Source: Pseudaminobacter soli (ex Li et al. 2025) (lineage in GTDB: Bacteria > Pseudomonadota > Alphaproteobacteria > Rhizobiales > Rhizobiaceae). Taken from it: a stretch of 64,000 nucleotides of DNA. Under the pieces are notes generated by a model. That model saw nothing but the letters and a program-made list of their open reading frames with translations. It did not search any database and was not told the DNA's origin. Shown here in pieces: positions 9,033 to 17,249 of the stretch. The stretch covers positions 62,001-126,000 of the forward strand of contig NZ_PXYL01000005.1 of NCBI RefSeq assembly GCF_003012705.1. Direction: 5' to 3'. The translations under genes and the position numbers were made by a program. Every line of letters starts with the position of its first letter. The first letter of the stretch is position 1.

Positions 9033-9124
9033 CTAGAGCGGCGGTCATCCTGACGGATGCCCTTACTCCGCTCTAGCTCATTGTCCTAGCCGCATTTCTG
9101 CGGCGCCAAGCGATTCCGCTTGGC
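9033..9124. repeat. Triple-palindrome intergenic element
   Basis: Three nested inverted repeats in 92 bases. CTAGAGCGG (9033-9041) pairs with CCGCTCTAG (9068-9076). GCCGCA-TTTC-TGCGGC is at 9089-9104. GCCAAGCG-ATTC-CGCTTGGC is at 9105-9124, a perfect 8-bp stem with a 4-base loop. This layout is common in rhizobial intergenic repeats. It lies between divergently placed small genes and could form a stable RNA structure or terminator on either strand. Confidence 0.75.
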
Positions 9125-9147
9125 TGCAAAATGCTCGGGCGTGTCAC

Positions 9148-9819
9148 CTAGCGAAAATCTTCCAGCCGCTTCTTCTGCTGACCATCGGCGTCGTAATTAG
9201 CCGGATCGAGCCAGTTCTCATAGGCGCGTTTCAGCGCAGGCCATTCGCCGTCAATGACAGAATACCACGCCGTATCGCGATTCTTGCCCTTCACGACGAG
9301 GTGCTGGCGGAAAATCCCCTCGAATTTGAAGCCGAAACGCTCGGCCGCCCGCTTCGACGGCAGGTTGGCGTTGTTGCACTTCCACTCGTAGCGGCGATAG
9401 CCGAGCTCGTCGAAGGCATATTGCATGAACAGGAACTGCGCCTCGGTGGCGGCGGGCTTGCGCGAGATCACCGGCCCCCAATAGATGTTGCCGATCTCGA
9501 TGACGCCATTGGCCGGATCGATGCGCATCAAAGTCTGCCGGCCGGCGATCTCGCCGCTCGCCTTGTCGATGACGGTGAAATAGAGCGGGTCCTCGCTCGC
9601 AGTCGCCTTGTCGAGCCAGGGCTGGAAGCCTTCGCGGGTTTCCGGCGGATATTCCGGCAGCCAGCGAAAACGGTCGCCGGCATCCGGCACCGACGATGCC
9701 GCAAACAGCCCGTCGCCGTGCTTTGCCGGGTCGAGCGGCTCGAGCCGCACATAGCGGCCTTCGAGCACCTTCCGCGCGGGCCGCGGCCGCGGCTGCCAGT
9801 TTGCCAGATCGATCGTCAT
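9148..9819 (-). CDS. GNAT-family N-acetyltransferase (RimJ/RimL-like)
   Basis: 223 aa from ATG 9819, preceded by AAGGGAAC; the open frame continues upstream without a sensible start. The GNAT_3-type acetyltransferase fold starts VLEGRYVRLEPL. It carries the family strand IGNIYWGP, a KPAATEAQ acetyl-CoA-binding loop and the C-terminal pattern YRRYEWKCNNANLPSKRAAERFGFKFEG (quoted in parts: YEWKCNN, SKRAAERFGF). Members acetylate protein N-termini or small amines. The substrate is unknown here. The gene is divergent from the aminotransferase, with an 85-base shared promoter region. Confidence 0.88.
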   Translation of the reverse strand: MTIDLANWQPRPRPARKVLEGRYVRLEPLDPAKHGDGLFAASSVPDAGDRFRWLPEYPPETREGFQPWLDKATASEDPLYFTVIDKASGEIAGRQTLMRIDPANGVIEIGNIYWGPVISRKPAATEAQFLFMQYAFDELGYRRYEWKCNNANLPSKRAAERFGFKFEGIFRQHLVVKGKNRDTAWYSVIDGEWPALKRAYENWLDPANYDADGQQKKRLEDFR

Positions 9820-9904
9820 CCCATGTTCCCTTATGATTGACTTTCCTTGGCCGAAAGCCTCACAAAAACGCATTCTGTACAAAAGAACCACACAGGCGTG
9901 AACC

Positions 9905-11098
9905 ATGCTCCAAACGATTGCCGCCTTCGACCGCCTCGGCGAAGAAAATGCCTTTGCCGTGCTGGCACGCGCCACGCAGCTTGCCCATGAAGGCCGCGAC
10001 ATCGTCAATCTCGGCATCGGCCAGCCGGATTTCCGCACGCCCGAGCACATCGTGGAAGCGGCGATCAAGGCACTGCGCGACGGCCACCACGGCTACACAC
10101 CAGCCAACGGCTTGCTCGCCACCCGCGAGGCGGTGGTGCGGCGCACGCTCGCCACCACCGGCGTGGAAGTGTCGCCCGAGAGCGTCATGATCATGCCCGG
10201 CGGCAAGCCAACCATGTTCGCCGCGATCCTGATGTTTGGCGAGCCGGGCACCGAAATCCTGTACCCCGATCCGGGCTTTCCGATCTACCGCTCGATGATC
10301 GAGTTCACGGGTGCCGCGCCCATCCCCGTGCCAATGCGCGAGGCGAACGGCTTTGCCTTCTCGGCCGAGGAGACACTGTCGCTGGTCACGCCGAAGACGC
10401 GGCTTTTGATCCTCAACTCGCCGGCCAACCCGACCGGCGGCGTCACGCCGCGCGCCGAGATCGAGAAGCTGGTGAAGGGGCTGGCGGCGCATCCGCATGT
10501 CGCGATCCTCTCCGACGAGATCTACGACGTCATGACCTATGACGGCGAGCAGCACTGCTCGCTGCTGCAATTCCCCGAAATCCGCGACCGGCTGATCGTG
10601 CTGAACGGCTGGTCCAAGACCTGGGCGATGACCGGCTGGCGCATGGGCTGGTCGATCTGGCCGAATGGCGAGAAAGGCGCGCACCTCTACGACAAGGTGC
10701 GCAAGCTTGCAGTGAACTGCTGGTCCTGCGTCAACGCGCCGAGCCAATGGGCCGGCATCGCGGCGATCGACGGCCCGCAGGACGAGGTCGAAAAGATGAT
10801 GCGCGCCTTCGACCGGCGCCGCAGACTGGTGGTCGAGGGGCTGAACGCCCTGCCAGGCATATCCTGCATCACGCCCAAGGGCGCCTTCTACGCCTTCCCC
10901 AACATCAGTGGCACGGGCTGGAAATCCAAGAAGCTCGCCAGCGCGCTTCTGGAGGACGCGGGCGTGGCGCTGATCGGCGGGCCGGATTTCGGCGTGCTTG
11001 GCGAAGGCTATATCCGCCTCTCATACGCCAATTCGGAGGAGAACATCCTGCGCGCCCTGGAGCGGATCGGCGATTTCCTGCAGAGCAAGGCCGCGTAG
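9905..11098 (+). CDS. Class I/II aminotransferase (aspartate aminotransferase-like)
   Basis: PLP-dependent fold-type I aminotransferase, 397 aa, full length. The glycine loop for PLP phosphate is PGGKPTMF (98-105). The catalytic Lys238 is in NGWSKTWAMTGWRMGW. NSPANPTGG (171-179) binds the cofactor ring, DEIYD (204-208) is present, and the substrate-carboxylate Arg is in YIRLSYA near 375. Cytoplasmic. Amino-acid specificity cannot be fixed from sequence. Confidence 0.92.
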   Translation: MLQTIAAFDRLGEENAFAVLARATQLAHEGRDIVNLGIGQPDFRTPEHIVEAAIKALRDGHHGYTPANGLLATREAVVRRTLATTGVEVSPESVMIMPGGKPTMFAAILMFGEPGTEILYPDPGFPIYRSMIEFTGAAPIPVPMREANGFAFSAEETLSLVTPKTRLLILNSPANPTGGVTPRAEIEKLVKGLAAHPHVAILSDEIYDVMTYDGEQHCSLLQFPEIRDRLIVLNGWSKTWAMTGWRMGWSIWPNGEKGAHLYDKVRKLAVNCWSCVNAPSQWAGIAAIDGPQDEVEKMMRAFDRRRRLVVEGLNALPGISCITPKGAFYAFPNISGTGWKSKKLASALLEDAGVALIGGPDFGVLGEGYIRLSYANSEENILRALERIGDFLQSKAA

Positions 11099-11117
11099 CC
11101 GACATTCACCGGCCGTG

Positions 11118-11729
11118 TCAGGACGGCCTCTTATCCGGCAGCTTGATTACGGCCCGGCCACTGGTGATGTCGGTCACCATGCGGACGATCTCCTGCGCAT
11201 CCGCCTCGGGCAGCGTCACCGCAAGCTCGGCCCCATCCGCGTCAAAAGTTTCGGCAGTGATCTGTACGCCCGGCCGCGCAGCCAGCCGCGCCTGCACAAG
11301 CGCGAGATCGCCGAAGCCGCAGGCGATGTGCGCCTCTATCGTGGCAATGATCGGCACTTTCGAGGCCGTGCGCAGGCAAGCGGCCGCCGTGCCGCCATAG
11401 GCGCGTACCAGCCCGCCGCTGCCGAGCAAAATGCCGCCAAACCAGCGTGTGACGACCACGGCGACATTGTCGAGCGACTGGCCGTCCAGCGCCTGCAGGA
11501 TAGGCTTGCCCGCCGTGCCGCTCGGCTCGCCATCGTCGTTGAAGCGATAGCTCTGGCCAATGCGCCAGGCCCAGCAATTGTGGTTGGCGGCCGGGTCGGA
11601 ATGCGCGGCGAAAAACTCCTTCGCAGCCGCCTCGCTCGCAATCGGCCCGGCGACGGCAAGAAACCGGCTTTTCTTGATCTCCTGTTCGAAGGTCTCGATG
11701 CTGTCGAGGGTGAACATGCTTCCAACCAT
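11118..11729 (-). CDS. YigZ/IMPACT family protein
   Basis: 203 aa; ATG 11729 is used and ATG 11717 is possible. The IMPACT/UPF0029 N-terminal domain shows the strongly conserved KKSRFLA, CWAWRIG, DDGEPSGTAGKPIL and VVTRWFGGILLGSGGLVRAY segments, followed by a DUF1949-like ferredoxin fold. The family is linked to translation and stress in eukaryotes; the bacterial role is not settled. It is convergent with the aminotransferase, 19 bases apart. Confidence 0.92.
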   Translation of the reverse strand: MVGSMFTLDSIETFEQEIKKSRFLAVAGPIASEAAAKEFFAAHSDPAANHNCWAWRIGQSYRFNDDGEPSGTAGKPILQALDGQSLDNVAVVVTRWFGGILLGSGGLVRAYGGTAAACLRTASKVPIIATIEAHIACGFGDLALVQARLAARPGVQITAETFDADGAELAVTLPEADAQEIVRMVTDITSGRAVIKLPDKRPS

Positions 11730-11838
11730 CTTGCGAATTCGAACTGCGAGCCTTGACCCTCAACGTGCTGCCGGGAGCCGGCCGTTCGCTGGAAGCGCAC
11801 CGGCTCCCCGCCGCCGCAATTCCAGCGCGAGGAGCGAA

Positions 11839-12300
11839 TTACGACTGGCAGACGTCTACCCATTCGGCGGCAGTAAGGTCAGCCATGCGTTGCGGGGTGA
11901 GCCGCACCGCGGCATTGGTGGCGCCAGCAGCCGGCACGACCTCGCCAAAAGTCTTCAGGCTGACATCGCAATAGACCGGCAAAGGCTGCGGCAAGCCGAA
12001 CGGGCAGACGCCGCCGACCGGATGGCTCGTGGCTTCCGCCACCTCCTCCGGCCCCAGCATCCGCGCCTTGGCGCCAAAACGATCCTTGAACTTGCGATTG
12101 TCGAGCCGGGCGGTTCCGCTCGCCACGATCAGCATGGTCGTATCGCCTGCGCGCAGGCAGATCGTCTTGGCGATCTGCTCCGGCGAAACCCCATGCGCCT
12201 CGGCGGCCAGCGCGACCGTCGCCGAACTCGCATCGGTGACGATCACGGCTATGTCCGGCGCATTGGCTGCAAAGAAGGAACGAACGGATTCAAGCGACAT
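11839..12300 (-). CDS. YbaK/EbsC-type aminoacyl-tRNA deacylase
   Basis: 153 aa from ATG 12300, starting [18 protein letters not shown] YbaK/ProX fold protein that in the family hydrolyses mischarged tRNA (for example Cys- or Ala-tRNA-Pro). Typical segments are [18 protein letters not shown], the [16 protein letters not shown] core with the conserved Lys, and [17 protein letters not shown]. It reads away from the tRNA-Arg gene. The exact tRNA substrate is not predictable. Confidence 0.9.
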   Translation of the reverse strand: MSLESVRSFFAANAPDIAVIVTDASSATVALAAEAHGVSPEQIAKTICLRAGDTTMLIVASGTARLDNRKFKDRFGAKARMLGPEEVAEATSHPVGGVCPFGLPQPLPVYCDVSLKTFGEVVPAAGATNAAVRLTPQRMADLTAAEWVDVCQS

Positions 12301-12460
12301 GCAAGTTGAGTATCGCGGCTGGCGGCAAGAGGCAATCCGCATCGGGCCGAACAAGCTTTTCCATTTCCCCGTTGATGCCTGCGAACGCATCGGCTATGAA
12401 GCGCGGGATCGGTCGGCCAGCGACTGATTTTCGTCGAAGCGATTCTTCAGCTTCGGCCAG

Positions 12461-12537
<77 letters not shown>

Positions 12538-12784
12538 AAAACCTCAAGCAAAATCAATGGTTAGCCGAACATTAGCGCTACCGCATAAGGCGCCACTTGC
12601 AGGTTGATGCGAGAACAAGAGTGGAACATTCCGGCCCGTCCCGTACAAATCCCGTACACGGAATCGCGGTCTGTTCCCATCAGCCGTCGTCTATCAGAAC
12701 GCCGATTGTGTCAATGACCTTGTACATGAGAACGAATTAGGAACGCGCGCCCTTTGGAGTCAAGCTGCGTTGGTGCCTGAAACG

Positions 12785-12823
12785 CAAAAAAGACGCCCGC
12801 CGCCTCCGGAGAGACGACGGGCT
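12785..12823 (-). terminator. Intrinsic terminator of the late/lysis operon
   Basis: Read on the minus strand, GCCCGTCG and CGGCGGGC form an 8-bp stem with one wobble pair around a loop of about 15 bases, then GTCTTTTTT. It lies 25 bases after the last minus-strand phage gene and would stop late transcripts before they reach tRNA-Arg. Confidence 0.75.
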
Positions 12824-12847
12824 GATGATTTGATGCTGGGAAAGTGA

Positions 12848-13075
12848 TCAGTCTGCCGGGGGCCTATCCTCTATCGCCTCCCGCCATATCCTTGATGCCC
12901 TTGCCTGCTTCGCTCGCTGCGCGTCGTTGAGGAGGTCTAGCGCGTGGGCCTCGGCCTCTTCTGGCGTCAGCGTGATCTCGAAATAGACGCTCGGTCCTTC
13001 TGTTTGGATTCGGGTGCATACGGTTTCTGGATCACGCGGCTGCCATACCCGCGGCAGCATGAGGCAACGGTTCAT
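12848..13075 (-). CDS. Small phage protein, last gene of the late operon
   Basis: 75 aa, not recognised. The middle (VYFEITLTPEEAEAHALDLLNDA) suggests a strand followed by a helix, and the C-terminus is charged. The start ATG overlaps the stop of the tiny upstream frame at 13072-13140. Being downstream of the lysis genes and next to the att site, it may be accessory. Confidence 0.55.
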   Translation of the reverse strand: MNRCLMLPRVWQPRDPETVCTRIQTEGPSVYFEITLTPEEAEAHALDLLNDAQRAKQARASRIWREAIEDRPPAD

Positions 13076-13140
13076 CTACGCCTCTTGGTCTCATATCTAT
13101 GGATGTTCCAGCGGATGAGCAGGAACAGCAGCCAGTTCAC
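13072..13140 (-). CDS. Possible 22-aa leader-like membrane peptide
   Basis: GTG at 13140 overlaps the phosphoesterase stop (GTGA), and its own stop overlaps the next ATG (ATGA). The product is NWLLFLLIRWNIHR followed by a basic tail. The double overlap fits the coupling style of this prophage, but the frame is so short that chance is possible. Confidence 0.35.
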   Translation of the reverse strand: MNWLLFLLIRWNIHRYETKRRR

Positions 13141-14171
13141 GCGTAGAGCTCTTCAAGCTCCAGCATGGAAATGAACTTGTCCGACTCGACGCGACCACCA
13201 CGCAGCCGAAGCTCGTGAATGCCGTAGGTATAGCCGGTCGTCGCGCCGTCCGTGTATTTCGGCGTGTAGCCATACGGCATTGCGCTTCCGAGATTGGTGA
13301 TCGTGATCGAGTTGTTGATGCCGATCTTTGGCACCGTGACGTGGTTATTGCGGTGGGTATGCCCGAATACGATGGAATGCGTGGCCTGGTTGCCGATCGT
13401 GTTCTCTGGGTAGCGACCGCCGATTGGCTTGCCCATGATCGAATGCGGGACGTGGGTGAAACCGACGCCCTCCAGGAACAGCCAATGCCGATATGGCGTC
13501 GTGCGCCAGCGGTAGCGCGCGAAGAACTGCTCCAGCTGCAGCGTGAGCGTTCCGGCAAGGTTCGGCGCCAACTCCTCGAGCCGCCAGACGCGAAACTCGT
13601 GATTGCCGAAAATCTCGTCATGGGGGATTTCGCCGGCACCCACCTCCGAATGGTAGATGTCGAAGGCCTCCTCGCCGGCTCCGATCTCGTCCTGGAAGGC
13701 TGGGCGCTCTAGCTGGCTGGCAGAGCCGGGGGCGCTGTGGAATTCGCAACTCCCGATATCGAAACAGTCGCCGATCTGGACGACGTTGTCCGGTCGTCTT
13801 GCCGCGACGTGGCGGCCGATCCAGCGCATGTGCTCGAAATCCATGCCCGGCTTGATATGCAGGTCGCCGATGGCGATCACCTTGCGGGCCGGGATGTCTT
13901 TGACCACGTTCGGATTGTAGGCCCTGACGCGGACGCGCGCCTTAAAGGTGTCCGGCTCGACGTCAGGAGTATACGCCTCCTGATTGGTCTTCCTGTCGGC
14001 TTCCGTGATCATCTGGATCCGCCGCCTGGCTGTCATCCGGTTTATGCCGGCAGCTTTCGCCAGGCCGTTGTAATTCACGGACTGATCGAGGCGGGTGAAC
14101 TCTGGGAGAAGCTGGCGGATTCGGAGGAGGTCTTCGGGGTCGGTCTTGGTCACACCGTCGGGGTTGGCCAT
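13137..14171 (-). CDS. Calcineurin-like metallophosphoesterase with N-terminal HTH
   Basis: 344 aa from ATG 14171, which shares one base with the preceding stop. Residues 30-60 look like a helix-turn-helix (NYNGLAKAAGINRMTARRRIQ). The metal-binding motifs of the calcineurin-like fold follow in order: GDLH 102-105, GDCFD 134-138, GNHE 189-192 and GHTH near 287. It is expected to cleave phosphodiesters or phosphomonoesters (nucleotide, DNA or RNA) with a two-metal centre. Its place after the spanins, at the prophage edge, is unusual for a core function and suggests an accessory or host-takeover role (inference). Confidence 0.82.
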   Translation of the reverse strand: MANPDGVTKTDPEDLLRIRQLLPEFTRLDQSVNYNGLAKAAGINRMTARRRIQMITEADRKTNQEAYTPDVEPDTFKARVRVRAYNPNVVKDIPARKVIAIGDLHIKPGMDFEHMRWIGRHVAARRPDNVVQIGDCFDIGSCEFHSAPGSASQLERPAFQDEIGAGEEAFDIYHSEVGAGEIPHDEIFGNHEFRVWRLEELAPNLAGTLTLQLEQFFARYRWRTTPYRHWLFLEGVGFTHVPHSIMGKPIGGRYPENTIGNQATHSIVFGHTHRNNHVTVPKIGINNSITITNLGSAMPYGYTPKYTDGATTGYTYGIHELRLRGGRVESDKFISMLELEELYA

Positions 14172-14491
14172 CAGGCATCCCTCCCGATGATAACGGGACT
14201 GGCGCCCGAGCCCTGACCGATGATGCAACCGGTCGTGTGCTGAGAGACGACCAGCGTCCACGTCAGATGAGGAGACTGAAACAGCATCGTGCGGATCGTC
14301 GCGCCGTTGACCCGTTGAGTGCCGGACCAAGCGAGTTCCTCGCCGCGCAGTTCATGCAAGTCGCTGATGATCCGCTCCAGATAAAAGCATGAGGCCCGCT
14401 GTGCCTTCGCCTGTGCCGCCATGAACAACAAACCACCGATGGACAGGACAAGCATGGACAGAGAGAAGATCAATGCCCGTGTCGTGGTCAT
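14171..14491 (-). CDS. Secreted or membrane-anchored small phage protein
   Basis: 106 aa. Residues 8-30 are hydrophobic and end AQAKAQRA, which looks like a signal peptide. The mature part has two Cys (SCFYLERI and GCIIGQG) and no recognised fold. It sits in the lysis module between the XhlA-like protein and the phosphoesterase. The 3' end touches the next start by one base. Confidence 0.6.
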   Translation of the reverse strand: MTTTRALIFSLSMLVLSIGGLLFMAAQAKAQRASCFYLERIISDLHELRGEELAWSGTQRVNGATIRTMLFQSPHLTWTLVVSQHTTGCIIGQGSGASPVIIGRDA

Positions 14492-14501
14492 GCCGAACTC
14501 C

Positions 14502-14723
14502 TTATTTGCTGGGGAACCAGGGAAAGAAGAAGGAGAGCTTTGCGGCGATGAACCCGCCGACAGATGCTGCGGCGATGATGGCCCACCGGGCGCCTTTGGC
14601 AGCCATCAGAAGGTCATGCATTTCGGTGACCTTGGTGTCCATGGCCTCGATGGTCTTGGTCTGGTGGGCAACCTCAGCCTCGAGGCGAATAACGCGGTCG
14701 CGGGTGTCTGTGGTATCGCTCAT
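14502..14723 (-). CDS. XhlA-like coiled-coil/membrane lysis protein
   Basis: 73 aa: an N-terminal heptad helix (DRVIRLEAEVAHQTKTIEAM) followed by one hydrophobic helix (ARWAIIAAASVGGFIAAKL) and FFFPWFPSK. This is the layout of XhlA/haemolysin-type holin helpers. Gene order with spanins, endolysin and holin supports a lysis role. It might be a second holin or an anti-holin. Confidence 0.65.
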   Translation of the reverse strand: MSDTTDTRDRVIRLEAEVAHQTKTIEAMDTKVTEMHDLLMAAKGARWAIIAAASVGGFIAAKLSFFFPWFPSK

Positions 14724-14863
14724 GGCGTCTAGGTCCCTGTGCTGCGCTTAATGAAAAGGGAACCATTGGCGGCTATCGCCTGTTACAGCCACGGTGATCC
14801 CGGTAGATCATTGCTGGTCAGGGTCGGTGCGGCTGCGCTAACAGCCACCCGGCCCGCTCTTGA

Positions 14864-15139
14864 TTATTTGCCCTGCCCCTCAAGAGCTTCGACGGCCTTG
14901 GACAGCCCGTCATGACGTCGAGCACATTCCCCAAGCGCCAGCCGATCCTTGCCCCAGAGACGGGCAACCTCGGACACGGTCAGGTCACGATTGGGAATGT
15001 CGACGACGCTCTGGCATTCCTGTTTCAGCGACATCGGGACGCTCGCCAGATTGGGAGGCTCAACGACCAGTGGCGTTGAGTTGGTTTGACAGCTTGCGAG
15101 GAAGCAGAGCCCCGAGAGGAGCATCAGTTTCAATTTCAT
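14864..15139 (-). CDS. Rz1-like outer-membrane spanin lipoprotein
   Basis: 91 aa with lipoprotein signal MLLSGLCFLASC, lipobox LASC, Cys17 as the likely lipid site. It overlaps the end of the Rz-like gene by 80 bases in a different frame, the nested Rz/Rz1 arrangement of lambdoid phages. As the o-spanin it would pair with the inner-membrane i-spanin to fuse the inner and outer membranes in the last lysis step. Confidence 0.8.
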   Translation of the reverse strand: MKLKLMLLSGLCFLASCQTNSTPLVVEPPNLASVPMSLKQECQSVVDIPNRDLTVSEVARLWGKDRLALGECARRHDGLSKAVEALEGQGK

Positions 15140-15434
15140 GAATGATCTCCTCTAGGGCTGTTTCCGCTTCGGCGGCCCTCTTCTGCTGGGAAAGGAATTC
15201 GGATTCGATGCGATTGATCTGGGCCTGAGCAGCCTGCCGCTTGCGCTCGTTTTCGGCCCGGACCTCGGCCATCTTGTCGAGCCATTTGACTTGTTCAGTG
15301 AGCGCACCCTCGGACAGGCCGGCGCGGTATCGGAGATGCCCGTAGCCCCAGACAGAGCCAATCAGGGCCACGGCGATGATGGCGTAGACGGCGAGCGCGT
15401 TGAGCCCGAGCGCGCGGGCGATGGTGGAGATCAT
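15060..15434 (-). CDS. Rz-like inner-membrane spanin
   Basis: 124 aa from ATG 15434; the longer open frame upstream belongs to the previous gene. One transmembrane helix (ALAVYAIIAVALIGSVWGY, about 12-31) is followed by a long periplasmic coiled coil rich in Glu/Lys/Gln/Ala. The start overlaps the upstream stop by 4 bases. The spanin partner is encoded in the overlapping downstream frame. Confidence 0.8.
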   Translation of the reverse strand: MISTIARALGLNALAVYAIIAVALIGSVWGYGHLRYRAGLSEGALTEQVKWLDKMAEVRAENERKRQAAQAQINRIESEFLSQQKRAAEAETALEEIIHEIETDAPLGALLPRKLSNQLNATGR

Positions 15435-15712
15435 TGAACCACACCAGTGGCAGTCGTGGGTGCTATGCCAGACCATATTTGCGGTCGGTTCGGGCAGGCC
15501 ACATTCCCGCATGCGCCCTTGCAGTCGCACGGGTTCGTCACATTCAAACGTTTCAGGTAGTCAGGGTATGGTGCCGGACTGTATGGGATCGTCAGTGGGT
15601 AGGTCGGCATCGGCGTCGCGCTGATCGCATCGACCGGCCCAGGACACGTCTCGACGTGCGGCGCGTGATGCTTTTGGCAAGATGGGCAAAACCAAGCTGA
15701 TCGGGCGATCAT
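15431..15712 (-). CDS. Cys-rich small phage protein
   Basis: 93 aa from ATG 15712, overlapping the endolysin stop by 4 bases. It has a CPSCQKHH segment near the N-terminus, a Pro/Tyr-rich linker (TYPLTIPYSPAPYPDYL), then a CDCKGACGNVACPN cluster. The pattern suggests one or two zinc-binding knuckles. Function is unknown; the position in the lysis cassette may reflect only co-transcription. Confidence 0.6.
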   Translation of the reverse strand: MIARSAWFCPSCQKHHAPHVETCPGPVDAISATPMPTYPLTIPYSPAPYPDYLKRLNVTNPCDCKGACGNVACPNRPQIWSGIAPTTATGVVQ

Positions 15713-16173
15713 AGCGTTACTCCTTCGAGACAGATGCGGCGCTCCTCGGCACGGCGGTTGACAAGCCCTTGGACAACGCGACCGCCGGCCCGGTTCCATG
15801 CCGAGATGGCATCACAGGCGCCGCGGATATCGCCAGCATTGGCCCGGCGCACGACGGTGGAGCCGCAGAAAGCAGTCGTGCCGATGTTGTAGGATAGCGA
15901 GAGGAAAGCCACGTAGGACTTGGCAGGGATCGCGTCAGGCGCTTTCAGGCACCGGCGCATGCCGGTCTCAAACTCGACCAAGGCATCGCCCAGCATCGCC
16001 TTGCATTCATCGACGGTGTACCGATCGCCCATCTTCACGCCACGGGTCTCCCCGAAGCACACAGTTGGGATGCCTACCACATCACGGTAGGCAACGGTCC
16101 GCAGGCCCTCCCATGAGCCAACAAGGGCCACAGCGGCGGCCAGCAAGGCCCCGCTCTTCTTCAAGCGGCTCAT
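15709..16173 (-). CDS. SAR-type endolysin, glycoside hydrolase family 24
   Basis: 154 aa muramidase of the lambdoid/P22 lysozyme family, which cuts the MurNAc-GlcNAc bond of peptidoglycan. The catalytic E-x8-D-x5-T triad fits Glu22, Asp31 and Thr37 (SWEGLRTVAYRD, VGIPTVCFGET). The N-terminus has a weakly hydrophobic helix (GALLAAAVALVGS) after two Lys, typical of a signal-arrest-release domain, so the enzyme could be exported by Sec and released when the membrane is depolarised. It overlaps the holin gene by 4 bases. Confidence 0.92.
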   Translation of the reverse strand: MSRLKKSGALLAAAVALVGSWEGLRTVAYRDVVGIPTVCFGETRGVKMGDRYTVDECKAMLGDALVEFETGMRRCLKAPDAIPAKSYVAFLSLSYNIGTTAFCGSTVVRRANAGDIRGACDAISAWNRAGGRVVQGLVNRRAEERRICLEGVTL

Positions 16174-16394
16174 TCTGGATCTCCTGAGATTTTGGATTGC
16201 GCGACAAGGCGGGCGATGAATGCCGCCGCCGTGGTGAGTGCTGAAAGGCCGGCAAAGACGCCGGTAGGGATGGGAAGGAATCCGTCGAGGAACGGCAATG
16301 CGACCTCGAGACCGGACAGCAGCGCCGCCAATGCGATGAGCCGGACGCTCCAGGCATGCCGAAGCACCGCCCGCCAGTTAGGTGCGAGACGCAT
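16170..16394 (-). CDS. Holin-like membrane protein
   Basis: 74 aa with two hydrophobic helices (about 17-34 and 42-64) and the segment LRHAWSVRLIALAALLSGLEV, which I recognise from rhizobial prophage holins next to GH24 endolysins. It would form membrane lesions that time lysis. First gene of the lysis group, with AAGGAT before the ATG; overlaps the endolysin start by 4 bases. Confidence 0.75.
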   Translation of the reverse strand: MRLAPNWRAVLRHAWSVRLIALAALLSGLEVALPFLDGFLPIPTGVFAGLSALTTAAAFIARLVAQSKISGDPE

Positions 16395-16485
16395 TGCTTG
16401 ATCCTTTTGGGTGAGTACTTGGCGGGCTGGCTACGGCCAAAGAATAGGCGGAAGACCTGCAAGCATTGCCGCCGAAACGCTCTTC

Positions 16486-16584
16486 TTAAGAAACAGTTAA
16501 TTTGCCAAATTCGTGAGCAATTTCATGGCGCTGGAGACAACGCATGTTTTCGCGCTAAGTACCTATCGGTTAACAAACCCTTAA
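16486..16584 (+). promoter_or_regulatory. Two full CtrA-type boxes upstream of the pilin gene
   Basis: TTAA-GAAACAG-TTAA at 16486-16500 and TTAA-CAAACCC-TTAA at 16570-16584. Both fit exactly the TTAA-N7-TTAA consensus of the alphaproteobacterial cell-cycle regulator CtrA. They lie 188 and 104 bases before the pilin ATG, 84 bases apart (whole helical turns). The holin gene reads away on the other side. This predicts host cell-cycle control of the pilin. Confidence 0.7.
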
Positions 16585-16687
16585 GATGCAGTTGACGGCA
16601 AAATAATCGCAGTCATATGATCACAATCACGAGAAACGGGGGACCTCCCATCTCGTATTGCGTTGGGTTTAAATCAGGGGATCTCGA

Positions 16688-16897
16688 ATGAACAAGCTCA
16701 TGAGCATTGCTCGGCAGTTCCGTGAAGAAGAAGACGGCGCTGCTATGGTGGAATACTCGATTCTGATCGGCATCGTCGCTGCTGCCTCCATCACCGCGAT
16801 CATCGCGATCGGCGGCTGGGTTGGCAACCAGTTCTCCGGCCTTTGCACCAAATTGGGCACCAATGGTGCCGCCGGCAGCACCTGCAGCCCGGGGTAA
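16688..16897 (+). CDS. Flp-family type IVb pilin inside the prophage
   Basis: 69 aa, whole length of a Flp/PilA prepilin. A short basic/acidic leader ends EEEDG, the prepilin peptidase site, followed by AAMVEYSILIGIVAAASITAI, the hydrophobic helix with the conserved Glu. After a GNQF turn the C-terminus has two Cys (GLCTKLG and STCSPG), a possible disulfide. It is on the plus strand, against all surrounding phage late genes, between the holin and the tail fibre. It would be assembled by the host Tad/Flp machinery. A moron, not a virion gene (inference). Confidence 0.88.
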   Translation: MNKLMSIARQFREEEDGAAMVEYSILIGIVAAASITAIIAIGGWVGNQFSGLCTKLGTNGAAGSTCSPG

Positions 16898-17249
16898 CAG
16901 CGTTATCTAAGTCTCCCCGCTTTGAGAATCAGGGAGGCTCCTTCGGTTGGCACGGGTTTTCATGAACTGCCCCGTGCTGGCATGGTTCCGCCCCGGAACC
17001 AGAGGACTCGGCGATCGAAGCATCAAAGGCTATTTTCATCGGTGGCCGCTTCGAGAGCCGGGTCCTTTCGCACCTTGAGGAGATGCAATCCGATGTGGTC
17101 GGCGAAGAGCAAGAGGTTCACGCTTCATGCGGTGTGGTTTGCCACTGGTGTTTCCATCGGCGTGTATGCTTATGTGACGCTTTCCGATCATTTAAGGGTT
17201 AGATTTGATCCACCAAGGCCGCATGTTGCCGAGGCGGGCGATTACCACC
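16898..17249 (+). other. Region behind the pilin gene, mostly noncoding
   Basis: About 350 bases. GGCACGGG/CCCGTGCT near 16950-16980 may form a hairpin ending the pilin transcript, but it has no good T-run. The only plausible coding part is the small membrane ORF listed next. Confidence 0.4.
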
